18,104 nt of DNA from CAYLMG01 sp964464635 (GTDB lineage Bacteria > Planctomycetota > Phycisphaerae > Sedimentisphaerales > Anaerobacaceae), in NCBI GenBank assembly GCA_964464635.1, contig CAYXGT010000062.1, positions 1-18,104 on the forward strand, given 5' to 3'. This document shows, one piece after another, positions 1 through 7,485 of the stretch (position 1 is its first letter; each line of letters begins with the position of its first letter). Under the pieces are notes generated by a model. It saw only the letters and a program-made list of their open reading frames with translations, was not told where the DNA came from and searched no databases. The position numbers and the translations under genes are program-made.

Positions 1-2
1 GA

Positions 3-125
3 AAGGCTATCCCGGATACGATGGATGTCTTAGGCCTGTATGAAGTCCGGCTGGACGGCGAGGGTAACCTCCTTGGTTTTGAAAGAAAGAAGTTACGTAA
101 GCGTGGTGAAACAGAAGAAGACTAA
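3..125 (+). CDS. gvpO: Gas vesicle protein GvpO-like, C-terminal 40 residues (5' truncated by window)
   Basis: The reading frame is open from base 3 to the TAA at 123-125 and its start lies outside the window. The visible tail contains IPDTMDVLGLYEVRLDGEG followed by LLGFERKKLRKRG. This matches my recollection of the GvpO C-terminus: a PDT/DVL motif, then a 'YEV-LD-DG-L-GY/F-R' beta hairpin, then a basic R/K-rich end. GvpO is an accessory protein of gas-vesicle formation and acts in the cytoplasm. The next gene begins 13 bases after this stop, so the two are probably co-transcribed. No other gvp gene is visible, and a gvp cluster would have to lie to the left. With only 40 residues the call is moderate. 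Confidence 0.62.
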   Translation, partial: KAIPDTMDVLGLYEVRLDGEGNLLGFERKKLRKRGETEED

Positions 126-138
126 AGTGGAGGGACAG

Positions 139-351
139 ATGACAGAATGGAACAAGTGTCCTGGATGTGGAGCTACCATCAGCAGTAGCGCTGACTATTG
201 TCCCAATTGTGGTGAACCCTGGACGGTAAAGTGCTCCCGATGCGGAGCAAGCTGGCGCTTCTGGAAATTTCATAAATTCTGTCCCGATTGCGGGACTGCA
301 GTAGAAGAGCCCGGCAATATCCAGGGTAAGCAGAGCCAGACCGCAAGGTAG
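139..351 (+). CDS. Small double zinc-ribbon protein (70 aa)
   Basis: I chose the ATG at 139 because GGAGGGA (129-135) lies just upstream and because the protein from there is almost entirely the metal-binding part. The open frame extends further upstream but overlaps the GvpO-like gene. Eight cysteines form two C-x2-C...C-x2-C ribbons (Cys7, 10, 21, 24 and Cys32, 35, 48, 51), each with a CPxCG or CxxCG knuckle. An aromatic stretch (WRFWKFHKF, about residues 39-47) lies inside the second ribbon. The tail is polar. Such ribbons bind zinc and usually serve protein-protein or nucleic-acid contacts, and no catalytic residues are seen. The 13-base gap to the GvpO-like gene suggests a role in the same transcription unit. 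The specific function is unknown. Confidence 0.8.
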   Translation: MTEWNKCPGCGATISSSADYCPNCGEPWTVKCSRCGASWRFWKFHKFCPDCGTAVEEPGNIQGKQSQTAR

Positions 352-394
352 TGAGCTGAGGGCTATGCCTTAAAGAGACAACGGGTGACAAAGG

Positions 395-1051
395 ATGAGG
401 AAGCTGTACCTTGTCCCTATCGTTCATATGAGTGCCGACATGGGTTCCTTGGCTTCAACTCTGGATGAAACGGCAAGGGCCAAACTCGGGCAGGAGGTAT
501 GGCAAAAGCACAAAGAGGCTGTGTCCAGTTTCTGGGACTCTATTAGGCAATTCTTTGATGCCCTAGATGTGAAAGGTTTCAAAATCTATCAGGATGGAAT
601 GGTGGCCAATGGCGCAGACGGGCTCAGGATTATTAGAGAGGGTATCAGCCAGGGAAGCAAGAACTATGAGATTATAGGAAAGCTTCTGGAGCGAGGGGCA
701 GTGTTGGTAAAGACCGAAGACCCCGTTCTGGTGAAGCAAGAGTATGCCTATATAGCGAAAATAGCTCACTCCAAATCGCCGAAGGAGAAAGAGGTTTGGG
801 CTCTCAGGTACAAAGTAGCTCAAGGCAGACTGCTGAGGCAACGCGATGATTTCATTGCAAAGAGAATCGAAGTGACTTTAGGCGAAGGCGACACGGGCAT
901 CCTCTTTATCGGTGCTTACCATGATATCTTGTCCAGACTACCTGAGGATATACAGGTGGCGCAGGTAAGAGATATCACCAAGGTCAGAGAATATCAGAAG
1001 GATCTTGCTAGCGCCAAACCCCGAGGTGAAAAATCAGAAGGGGGTCACTAG
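395..1051 (+). CDS. Unrecognised 218-aa protein next to the gas-vesicle gene
   Basis: The open frame starts at the ATG at 395, with a weak purine-rich site (AAAGG, 390-394) directly before it. I do not recognise the family. The protein starts with a hydrophobic strand followed by a histidine (LYLVPIVHM, residues 4-12). The middle is helical and rich in charged residues. Near residues 168-180 there is a second strand with an aromatic/His pair (GILFIGAYHDIL). The C-terminus is hydrophilic (KPRGEKSEGGH). There is no signal peptide or membrane helix, so a cytosolic location is likely. The two strand-plus-histidine elements look like an alpha/beta fold, and a distant resemblance to TraB-type folds is only a guess. 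It follows the zinc-ribbon gene by 43 bases on the same strand and may belong to the same unit. Confidence 0.7.
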   Translation: MRKLYLVPIVHMSADMGSLASTLDETARAKLGQEVWQKHKEAVSSFWDSIRQFFDALDVKGFKIYQDGMVANGADGLRIIREGISQGSKNYEIIGKLLERGAVLVKTEDPVLVKQEYAYIAKIAHSKSPKEKEVWALRYKVAQGRLLRQRDDFIAKRIEVTLGEGDTGILFIGAYHDILSRLPEDIQVAQVRDITKVREYQKDLASAKPRGEKSEGGH

Positions 1052-1077
1052 CCGGCTCCCAACGAGTATCGTTAGGT

Positions 1078-1316
1078 GCGAATGGTGCTGACGACGCAAG
1101 GGCTTCCCCGCACCCGGCCGCCGTTCAGGTCTTCCTTGGCTTCTGTGCCTTTCTCCGCCTCTTTTGCCTTGTCCGCTGTCGGGCTTTCACTAACCTCGAA
1201 CCCCTTCTCAGTTGTTTTAGGGTTATCATTATTCCGCTCCTTTGTGACCTCTCAACAGTTGCAGATATCTGCCCATCCAACAATATAGCATTTTGTTCAA
1301 TGAGGTAATTATTCAA
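1078..1316 (-). pseudogene. Possible frameshifted remnant of a small minus-strand gene
   Basis: On the minus strand a frame opens with a TTG at 1316 (NNYLIEQNAILLDGQISATVE...) and runs into an unusual Arg/Lys/Gln-rich tail. A neighbouring frame has no start but reads through protein-like sequence (NPKTTEKGFEVSESPTADKA, then KEAEKGTEAKEDLNGGRVRG) to a stop near 1078. One indel around 1225-1235 would join the two into a single small acidic protein of about 80 residues. There is no good ribosome site before the TTG. This may equally be chance in a GC-rich patch, and I do not recognise the product. Confidence 0.22.
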
Positions 1317-1394
1317 GCTTTTATGTAAAAAGTAACGCTCTTGATAATTGTTGAGTCTGGGATACGTGTGTCGATTACTTTTAATCAGTGTGTC

Positions 1395-1422
1395 GCAGGT
1401 TCTTGACCTGCACGGCCTATCA
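1395..1422 (+). other. tRNA 3'-end-like relic (T-arm plus acceptor strand), copy 1
   Basis: GCAGG / TTCTTGA / CCTGC forms a perfect 5-bp stem with a 7-base loop beginning TTC, the geometry of a tRNA T-arm. It is followed by seven bases (ACGGCCT), A and TCA, which matches acceptor strand, discriminator and a CCA-like end. The loop deviates from TTCRANY, and no D-arm, anticodon arm or 5' acceptor strand is found upstream. This is therefore not a working tRNA gene. It is consistent with a decayed attachment-site remnant. Confidence 0.35.
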
Positions 1423-1482
1423 GGTAAAACTATTCAACACCCATAAATTCAAACTTTTTTAGAGTTGTCCGTTACATATTAG

Positions 1483-1515
1483 GGGTCATGAGTTCGAGTC
1501 CCCTCAGGTCCACCA
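1483..1515 (+). other. tRNA 3'-end-like relic ending in CCA, copy 2 (possible att site)
   Basis: The stretch reads like the last third of a tRNA gene: ATGAG, then the T-loop TTCGAGT (1493-1499), then CCCCT, acceptor-like CAGGTCC (1505-1511), A and CCA (1513-1515). The T-loop matches the TTCRANY consensus and the end is a perfect ACCA. The T-stem has two mismatches (ATGAG against CCCCT), and there is no 5' half upstream. Integrative elements typically recombine at tRNA 3' ends and leave such partial copies. No second copy and no integrase gene lie in this window, so the element's other border would be outside it. Confidence 0.45.
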
Positions 1516-1899
1516 AAGGGGACAATACCTAGAACCAGACATTCCAAACAAGAATTGCTGGATAGAGTCTTTTCGATAACCTTTACGTGGCCTGCTCCAT
1601 AAGGTAAGCCACAGCCGGCAACGGCTAGCGAACTATAGTCTCAGCGAAGGTTAGTTCGACTACACTAAGATGAAGCTAAGGCTATCAATAGGTAGAACCG
1701 TCAAAGATTTCAACGTTACGTTTAATTTGAGTGCCTTGCTCTCCCGAGAGTCCTCGCGAGATTTGCTCTATAAGTAATCCCCAATTCTGGCCCCTCGCTC
1801 GATACCGTTATTCCATTATATACCGCTATTGTATTCCAGCATCCAGAAATACAACCAAAGCAATTTGAGATTTATATTACTTTTGAACCCAAAATAATA

Positions 1900-1928
1900 T
1901 TGACTTGAGTGGCAAAACATGCTAATAT
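1900..1928 (+). promoter_or_regulatory. Sigma70-type promoter of the methyltransferase/HerA operon
   Basis: TTGACT at 1900-1905 and TAATAT at 1923-1928 are separated by exactly 17 bases. Both hexamers are one mismatch from consensus. Transcription would start near 1935, only a few bases before the GGGGAGG ribosome site (1937-1943). The leader of the first gene would therefore be very short. Confidence 0.72.
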
Positions 1929-1950
1929 GCTTGAAAGGGGAGGTGTACCC

Positions 1951-2307
1951 TTGAACCAGGCTATCAGTACGGCATCTAGACAGCTAACGTACGAATACAA
2001 GAGTCGAAGAAAAGCCTTTGATGCCTTGAAGAACTTGGATAATGTCTTTTCCACCCAAAGCAAGTTACTCAAAAGCGTAGACGTCTTTGTCTCAGCTAAC
2101 GGTACTGTGCTAATTGGTATCACCCTTTCATCAAAAACAACGGCCACTGACATTGCGAAGGCTGAAGGGGTCTTCTCCGGTGGGAAATCGACTTCGACCG
2201 CAATGCCGCAATTGGATCCCTATCTAAGGTCCTTCAAAGAAATATACCTCGGTAATGGCTGGAAGATGTTCCGGGCATTCGGATGGCAAAAGGGTCAAAA
2301 TGAATAA
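1951..2307 (+). CDS. Unrecognised 118-aa protein, first gene of the defence operon
   Basis: I place the start at the TTG at 1951. It has a strong GGGGAGG site (1937-1943) at normal spacing, whereas the in-frame ATG at 1927 lies inside the promoter's -10 element. The protein begins with a basic amphipathic helix (about residues 2-30, with Ser, Lys and Arg). It continues with a strand pair around VDVFVSANGTVLIGITLSS (about residues 43-61), a short helix and an aromatic C-terminal helix (YLRSFKEIYLGNGWKMF). There is no catalytic motif, zinc site or membrane segment. Its last eight bases overlap the start of the methyltransferase gene, so the two are likely translationally coupled. A control protein or a small subunit of the system is possible. 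A non-ATG start on a strong SD suggests moderated synthesis. Function unknown. Confidence 0.72.
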   Translation: MNQAISTASRQLTYEYKSRRKAFDALKNLDNVFSTQSKLLKSVDVFVSANGTVLIGITLSSKTTATDIAKAEGVFSGGKSTSTAMPQLDPYLRSFKEIYLGNGWKMFRAFGWQKGQNE

Positions 2308-3640
2308 TAATCTCGCCCCAGAAACGTACACATATGTAGACTTATTCGCTGGCTGCGGTGGTCTTTCGCTCGGCCTTATGAAAGCTGGTTGGAAGGGTCT
2401 CTTCGGGATAGAGAAAGAAGCCAACGCCTTTTCAACACTGAAGCATAACCTGATAGATTACAATGATGAACTTAAGTTCAAGTGGCCTAGCTGGCTTCCT
2501 GTATCAACTCACGATGTTACTACTCTTGCCAGTAATTATGCTCGCGAACTAGAGGAGTTGCGGGGGACCGTCACCATGGTTGCCGGTGGACCTCCTTGCC
2601 AGGGATTTTCATTACGCGGGAAAAGGGACAGCAGTGATAAGAGGAACCGGCTGTTTGAACATTATCTTCGCGTCGTCGACCTGATTTCGCCTACAATAGT
2701 ATTGTTAGAGAACGTCCACGGAATTGCTTTACCTTTTGGACAGAGCAGAAGTGACGATAAAAAGAAGGTTAAGCTAACGGTGGCCGAGGAGATTGCAGAA
2801 GAACTCGACAAGCTCGACTATAGGTTTTTTAGCGATCTCGTAGATTCATCACTTTACGGGGTACCACAATCTCGTTCCCGCTATATCATGATAGGGGTCA
2901 AGAAGTCATTCTTAAGACAGTCGAGTTTCGCAACTATGGCTAACGCTCCTTTCTCGCTACTTGAACAACTCCGAGAGGATTTCCTGACCGGAAAAGGACT
3001 GCCAACCGATGAGGCTATATCAGCCGAAGGCGCCCTCTCCGACCTTGAGCGAAAGCATGGAGAACAAGAGAGTGTCGAGTTTCCCCGATTTCAAGAGGGA
3101 AAGTACGGGCCGATGTCCGGCTGCTACCAGAAGCTCATGCGAGTGAACAGGGACGGGTCGGCAGTCTCAAAAACGGTCCCTGACAGCCATAGGTTTGCAA
3201 ATCACAAGGAGTCGACCATTGAAAACTTCATAGAACTGATGAAATGCGAACGGGGTGTGCAGTTGTCCCCTGAAGAACGCGAGCGCCTTGGTATTGGAAA
3301 GCACGATACTATCCCGCTAGCCTTGGATAAACCATGTCATACCCTGACCACGTTACCAGATGATTGTATACACTATGCCGAGCCCCGTATTTTCACCGTG
3401 AGAGAATATGCCAGGATTCAATCATTTCCTGACTGGTTCGAGTTGAAAGGGAAATATACAACAGGTGGCAAGCAACGTAAGGACGAATGTCCCAGATATA
3501 CCCAGGTTGGAAACTCAGTCCCCCCGCTTCTCGGGGAAGCTCTAGGACTGGCTTTGAAATCAATTATTCGTGGGGTTCTCCTGCCAACACTCGTGGTCCA
3601 CCAGCAAAAGGAGCTGAGCGTATCCACCGCGGGTGTATGA
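2300..3640 (+). CDS. DNA (cytosine-5-)-methyltransferase, C5-MTase family (446 aa)
   Basis: The enzyme transfers a methyl group from S-adenosylmethionine to C5 of cytosine in a DNA recognition site. The family motifs are present in the usual order: SAM-binding DLFAGCGGLSLG (motif I, residues 14-25), GGPPCQGFS with the catalytic Cys100 (IV), LLENVHG with the ENV triad (VI, 135-141) and YGVPQSRSR (VIII, 186-194). A variable target-recognition region of about 140 residues follows, then CHTLTT (346-351), FTVREYARIQSFP (IX) and QVGNSVPP (X, 402-409). The length is normal and no motif is broken, so it should be active. The ATG at 2300 overlaps the preceding gene. No ordinary restriction endonuclease gene is adjacent. 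The next genes are an ATPase, an unknown protein and a giant HerA-type protein. The recognition site cannot be read from the sequence. Confidence 0.95.
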   Translation: MNNNLAPETYTYVDLFAGCGGLSLGLMKAGWKGLFGIEKEANAFSTLKHNLIDYNDELKFKWPSWLPVSTHDVTTLASNYARELEELRGTVTMVAGGPPCQGFSLRGKRDSSDKRNRLFEHYLRVVDLISPTIVLLENVHGIALPFGQSRSDDKKKVKLTVAEEIAEELDKLDYRFFSDLVDSSLYGVPQSRSRYIMIGVKKSFLRQSSFATMANAPFSLLEQLREDFLTGKGLPTDEAISAEGALSDLERKHGEQESVEFPRFQEGKYGPMSGCYQKLMRVNRDGSAVSKTVPDSHRFANHKESTIENFIELMKCERGVQLSPEERERLGIGKHDTIPLALDKPCHTLTTLPDDCIHYAEPRIFTVREYARIQSFPDWFELKGKYTTGGKQRKDECPRYTQVGNSVPPLLGEALGLALKSIIRGVLLPTLVVHQQKELSVSTAGV

Positions 3641-3700
3641 AGAGAAACGATTGAATGCTAACCAGACTAATGTAACCGATTGTTACCCGATGGAGAATGT

Positions 3701-5944
3701 ATGGCTTATTGCAAGAGCCAACTCGTTCAGGATCTGGTTTCTCTTGGATATGGCCAAAAAGGCACCGTTGCCATTCCTGGAAGTGCAGTGCCACCAGCAA
3801 TTGGACAAGGCAAATATCCTTCAGGTGTCAGCGACGTCCTTAACCACTTGATCAATGAATACTCGAAGTGGGGAACTGGAGCCGCAGACCAAGAGCGTGT
3901 AGAGTGGCTGTTTCTGGTTGGCGGCCCAGGTAATGGAAAATCGCAAGCATTAACGACCTTTGCTGGAGCACTAGCTCTGCCCTTGCAAGTAATCACTGAA
4001 AATCAACAAGCCCCGAGGGCGGTCCCTCCCACATGGCCTAAAAATGGCTTCCCTATTTGCGGAAAGCTGGAAGCTATATTCATCAATGATGCTTCTATCT
4101 CTAGACTTGGCGCTGCTTCTGGCGCAGGTGGTTCGCTATTCCAAGACATAAGAGACATTTGCCTTAAGCTGGCCAATAAGAACCCGGCCGTGATCTTCGC
4201 CAACGTAAACCGGGGTATACTGATAGAGGAATGTCATAGCCTGCCTGCAGCAAGCAGCAACATCGCCGATACAGTGGCCAGAGAAACAATATTCTGGCTC
4301 GTAGAGCCGAAGGTCGGTTCAGCCTCAACGGGCTCGCTCAAAGAAATAACCTTTGCGCCTGGGGCCAGATCCCCGTACTATGGGCAGTTGCGTTTCAAAG
4401 CGGCTGCAACAAAGTACCCATATGATATTATCGTGCACGCAGTCTTTCTTGATACGCTCTCTCTCTTAGAACCTACACCCCTTCTTGACACAAATGGGCT
4501 GACTATTGATTTGTCCAAGGAGCCCCCGGACGTCGCGCAATATAACCCAGACGGGGGGCTCTTGCCGACGCCAAATTGCCGGCTCAATACGATTGCTGGC
4601 GAACGTACTAGCTCGGTGTCGAATGAAGAGAAATGGGAAAAGAACGGATGCGCACAACCGGATGGCAGTTCCATGAAAACATGCGAAGCCTCTGACTACT
4701 GCCCGTTTTTGGCTAACGCGAAATGGCTTCGTGACCCTAATCTTGTCGACAGGTTTCTGGCAACCATTCGGGCGGCAGAAATTGCCTCAGGAAGGCGTTT
4801 TACCTACCGAGACTTAATGGGGCACCTTTCGCTTGCCATTCTGGGCAGACTGGAGGAGGAATGGCTTAGGGGTGTACACCCTTGTTCTTGGATTGAGGGT
4901 TTGCACAAGGAAATCGTGCAGAATACTGCTGTCAAACCACATGCACTTATCAAGTTCCTCGAGCATCGAATCTATTCTAACCTATTTTCCGGTAGGGACT
5001 TGGGTATATGGAATGACCTGGGTAAAGAAAAAAGTGGCGCGCCTTTGCATAGTGCGCTTTATCACCGAAGAACAGAATCAGTGAGCACAGGTCGTCCGCA
5101 CCCCCTCGAAATGGGCTTTGAACAAATTGACCCTGCTCGTGACATTGGGCCGTGGCGCCAACCGGTATTCGATGCGATAGACGGCATTCAACTTGAATCT
5201 CCATCAATTTCCCTGTCCAATCTGGGCATTATGCCAGCTGCTGCATCTGCAGCTTTGGAAGAGAAAGTTGACCAGTTGTTGACACAAGAGCTGGGTTCCG
5301 TGCACAGTGGCCCGACTAACGAGGATACCACACGACGTAGGGCGTTACTTCATTGGCGCTGCGTGGTTCTCCTGCGACAAGTCGGATTGGCGTCTAACAT
5401 GATCGCTTTCCGACCTGCAATTGAATCTTGGCTACAGGAACAACTAGCTGCTCTAAATGGCACTGCGCCTCAAACCGAGCTGGGAAACGGGCTACACTCC
5501 TTGGTTATCCAGACAGTAACAATCGGGGGAGGCCTTCAAATGTTGCTGGCACCTATACGGCCAAGGACATACGCCCTAAAGAATCTCCCGCCGGACACCA
5601 TCGTGGTTGGATTAACACCTTCTCAAATCCGCGTTTTACCTGTCGGCGAGGGAGATACCATGTCAGCCGAAATCCAACTGCTAGCTAATAATCAGTTTAC
5701 CCGGTTAGCGAGGTTTCCAGTAGATCTTTCTATTGCCCGAGAAGCTATGGCCCAATCTCGCTCTTCTGGAGTCGGATTTACTGAAATCGGGCCTGCTACT
5801 TTTGCCAGAATCGAACGAACTCGAGCTGTGCTGATAGGTAGAGAAAGGTTGTTCCGAGGCAACGTGCTTTTCCTCGGGAAAGATGGCAAAGCTCGTGTGA
5901 TAAAGCAGAACTTGGCCGGGAACGTGCCCTTTCAGGTTATATAG
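3701..5944 (+). CDS. AAA-type ATPase of the defence module, DndF/DptF-like (747 aa)
   Basis: The ATG at 3701 is preceded by GGAGA (3692-3696). The P-loop is VGGPGNGKS (residues 73-81, Lys80). A Walker B-like strand, AIFINDAS (125-132), has Asn-Asp in place of the usual Asp-Glu. A sensor-1-like strand follows (VIFANVNRG, 164-172). Four cysteines (293, 317, 328 and 334, the last in YCPF) could form a zinc knuckle. A GRRFTYRDLMGHL segment (364-376) looks like a sensor-2/lid helix. The remaining 370 residues match nothing I know and end in beta strands. Gene order and size class (AAA ATPase, mid-size protein, giant HerA protein) recall DndF-DndG-DndH of phosphorothioate-dependent restriction. I infer a DndF-like role as an ATP-driven sensor or assembly subunit. 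It lies 60 bases after the methyltransferase, and the next gene starts 14 bases downstream. AAA ATPase is sure, the DndF assignment is not. Confidence 0.85.
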   Translation: MAYCKSQLVQDLVSLGYGQKGTVAIPGSAVPPAIGQGKYPSGVSDVLNHLINEYSKWGTGAADQERVEWLFLVGGPGNGKSQALTTFAGALALPLQVITENQQAPRAVPPTWPKNGFPICGKLEAIFINDASISRLGAASGAGGSLFQDIRDICLKLANKNPAVIFANVNRGILIEECHSLPAASSNIADTVARETIFWLVEPKVGSASTGSLKEITFAPGARSPYYGQLRFKAAATKYPYDIIVHAVFLDTLSLLEPTPLLDTNGLTIDLSKEPPDVAQYNPDGGLLPTPNCRLNTIAGERTSSVSNEEKWEKNGCAQPDGSSMKTCEASDYCPFLANAKWLRDPNLVDRFLATIRAAEIASGRRFTYRDLMGHLSLAILGRLEEEWLRGVHPCSWIEGLHKEIVQNTAVKPHALIKFLEHRIYSNLFSGRDLGIWNDLGKEKSGAPLHSALYHRRTESVSTGRPHPLEMGFEQIDPARDIGPWRQPVFDAIDGIQLESPSISLSNLGIMPAAASAALEEKVDQLLTQELGSVHSGPTNEDTTRRRALLHWRCVVLLRQVGLASNMIAFRPAIESWLQEQLAALNGTAPQTELGNGLHSLVIQTVTIGGGLQMLLAPIRPRTYALKNLPPDTIVVGLTPSQIRVLPVGEGDTMSAEIQLLANNQFTRLARFPVDLSIAREAMAQSRSSGVGFTEIGPATFARIERTRAVLIGRERLFRGNVLFLGKDGKARVIKQNLAGNVPFQVI

Positions 5945-5958
5945 GGAGCGTGTCGATC

Positions 5959-7476
5959 ATGGCTTCTTGGTTAGAGAAGAACATCTTGCTTGACAGACCG
6001 GAGTACGTAAAGCAACCGGAAGGAATACTCACGGACCTACTCTGGCGTTCCCACGGGTCTTCTCTCGGTGCGCAAAACGAATTGAGTAATCTGCACAGCC
6101 TAGCATTGCAGGGGCAACCCATGGAACGCCTGGTATTCCAATCCATAACTGGCAAAATGTTACCGTTTGAGACCCGTGGTTTGTTAGAAAAGACCAGCCA
6201 GGCGAGCTTGTTTAATAACAACACCGGGGAGAATCCGTTCTTGCCCATCATTGGGTCGTTGGCGGCGCCGCGTGCCAGGGGGAGCAAGAGCGGCGCATGC
6301 GTGCCTATCGACCCAAACCTTGTGCTCCTGCAGACCCTCCATGGTTTAGCAAACAAGAAAGCCCCTCCTAACATGGCCGAGGTCGTTGAAACTGCGGCTT
6401 GGCATGGTGGAGCATCCGGTGACGGCGACGCAGCTTATTCTTTCTTGCTGCCTTTCGAACATGGTGTCCAAGCTACAGGTGGCCTGAGCCGACTGCTGAC
6501 CCTTGTCGCACCGCTGTTTGCCGATACGGCTTGGCAAGCGTATCCAGTGGCGTCGGATTCTCCCCCGATGACTTGGCCGAAGACACCACTACTGAACCCG
6601 CATACCCCTTCAGCGAGACCTTACAAATCGTTGCTTAGTCCGCACCCAACACCGTACAGATGGTTTTGGAAATACTGGACACGACTTTGTGACGTGCACG
6701 CTAGATGGTTCGATGTGTTACCATCAAGGCGTTGGATAGATTGGGCACTATGCCTTCTTCGCACTAGCCTTGCCCTGTCCTACGTGTGGGAGGCTCAACT
6801 TTTGTATCGGATGGAGTCGGCCGCGAGAGAACACGCAGCTGGACCCAGAGGTCCTTCGTGGTCCAGTCTAACTGGCCTTCTTTCAGGAGATTACGTTCTG
6901 GCAAGATTTGAGGATCCATCGTTGCCCGCTAATCAGAAGAACTGTGCGCAAGGGATCCGGCAAGTTCTTCAGGATGGCCAAGCCGCACGTGAACTGCTGA
7001 AAGACGAATTCAATACGGCGATACAGACTAATGTTGTACAGTCTTCCGATTTCCTTGGTGAAATAGACAACTGGCTGAACACCGCGGGGAAACCCGGGTC
7101 TGGCAAACCAAACCTTGGCCCTCGAGATGCTTTTCAGCTACCAAAGAATACCTATGAATTCATCCGTTACACGTTGCTCCAGCGACCATCAGACGATGAT
7201 ACATGGGATCAAGCTGACTTCTACTATCTAGCGAGAGCTGACAAATCTCGAAAATATCTCTGGTTCGAGCCTGGACCAGAATGGCTGGTAGTAGCCGTTA
7301 GCTTGTGTGCAGGCAAGCCTCATGGGACATGCACGCTCAGGGAACTGCGCAATGACCTCAGATTACTGGGGATCAGCGTGGAACGGGGGATACTCGTGAA
7401 AATGCTCGAAAACTACGGTTTAAGTACCGATAGCCCAGACGCCGACGACGCACTTGTAATACAGTCAGGCTTTTAG
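5959..7476 (+). CDS. Unknown middle subunit of the ATPase/HerA module, possibly DndG/DptG-like (505 aa)
   Basis: I prefer the ATG at 5959 (GGGAG at 5944-5948) over the GTG at 5950, which is too close to that site. I do not recognise a family. The middle is unusually rich in tryptophan and aromatic residues (WPKTP, PYRWFWKYWTRLCDVHARWF and RRWIDWALCLLRTSLALSYV, about residues 196-280). This suggests a buried helical core, not membrane segments, because charged residues are interspersed. A Gly/Pro-rich linker (GKPGSGKPNLGP) precedes the C-terminal part. The last 60 residues look like a winged-helix or WYL-like small domain (CTLRELRNDLRLLGISV, then a helix, then SPDADDALVI). No nucleotide-binding or nuclease motif is present. 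Its position between an AAA ATPase and a giant HerA protein is that of DndG in DndFGH, hence a structural or DNA-binding subunit is inferred. Confidence 0.8.
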   Translation: MASWLEKNILLDRPEYVKQPEGILTDLLWRSHGSSLGAQNELSNLHSLALQGQPMERLVFQSITGKMLPFETRGLLEKTSQASLFNNNTGENPFLPIIGSLAAPRARGSKSGACVPIDPNLVLLQTLHGLANKKAPPNMAEVVETAAWHGGASGDGDAAYSFLLPFEHGVQATGGLSRLLTLVAPLFADTAWQAYPVASDSPPMTWPKTPLLNPHTPSARPYKSLLSPHPTPYRWFWKYWTRLCDVHARWFDVLPSRRWIDWALCLLRTSLALSYVWEAQLLYRMESAAREHAAGPRGPSWSSLTGLLSGDYVLARFEDPSLPANQKNCAQGIRQVLQDGQAARELLKDEFNTAIQTNVVQSSDFLGEIDNWLNTAGKPGSGKPNLGPRDAFQLPKNTYEFIRYTLLQRPSDDDTWDQADFYYLARADKSRKYLWFEPGPEWLVVAVSLCAGKPHGTCTLRELRNDLRLLGISVERGILVKMLENYGLSTDSPDADDALVIQSGF

Positions 7477-7485
7477 GGGTATTGG

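Larger units (their letters stand above)
1052..1899. other. 848-bp intergenic stretch without a convincing gene
   Basis: No supported intact gene lies here. From left to right I see a minus-strand open frame with a coding-like but frameshifted tail (1078-1316, listed separately), two tRNA 3'-end-like relics (1395-1422 and 1483-1515), and a small GNRA-type hairpin, AGCCG-GCAA-CGGCT (1612-1625). There is also a 35-codon plus-strand frame (1670-1777) that I do not consider a gene, and an 8-bp palindrome CTCGCGAG (about 1754-1761). The DNA becomes AT-rich towards the promoter at 1900. No integrase gene or long repeat is visible. Confidence 0.6.

Noticed and set aside
40..138. Upstream extension of the zinc-ribbon gene to an ATG at 40
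   Set aside because: It overlaps the GvpO-like coding frame, has no ribosome site, and the strong site at 129-135 points to the ATG at 139.
1395..1515. A functional tRNA gene
   Set aside because: No 5' acceptor strand, D-arm or anticodon arm is present for either 3'-end-like stretch, and one has T-stem mismatches.
1670..1777. 35-codon plus-strand frame that could be read as an integrase tail
   Set aside because: Too short, with no ribosome site and no recognisable recombinase motif.
3672..3686. Small inverted repeat GTAAC-cgatt-GTTAC before the ATPase gene
   Set aside because: Only 5-bp arms, no promoter elements next to it; such repeats are frequent by chance.
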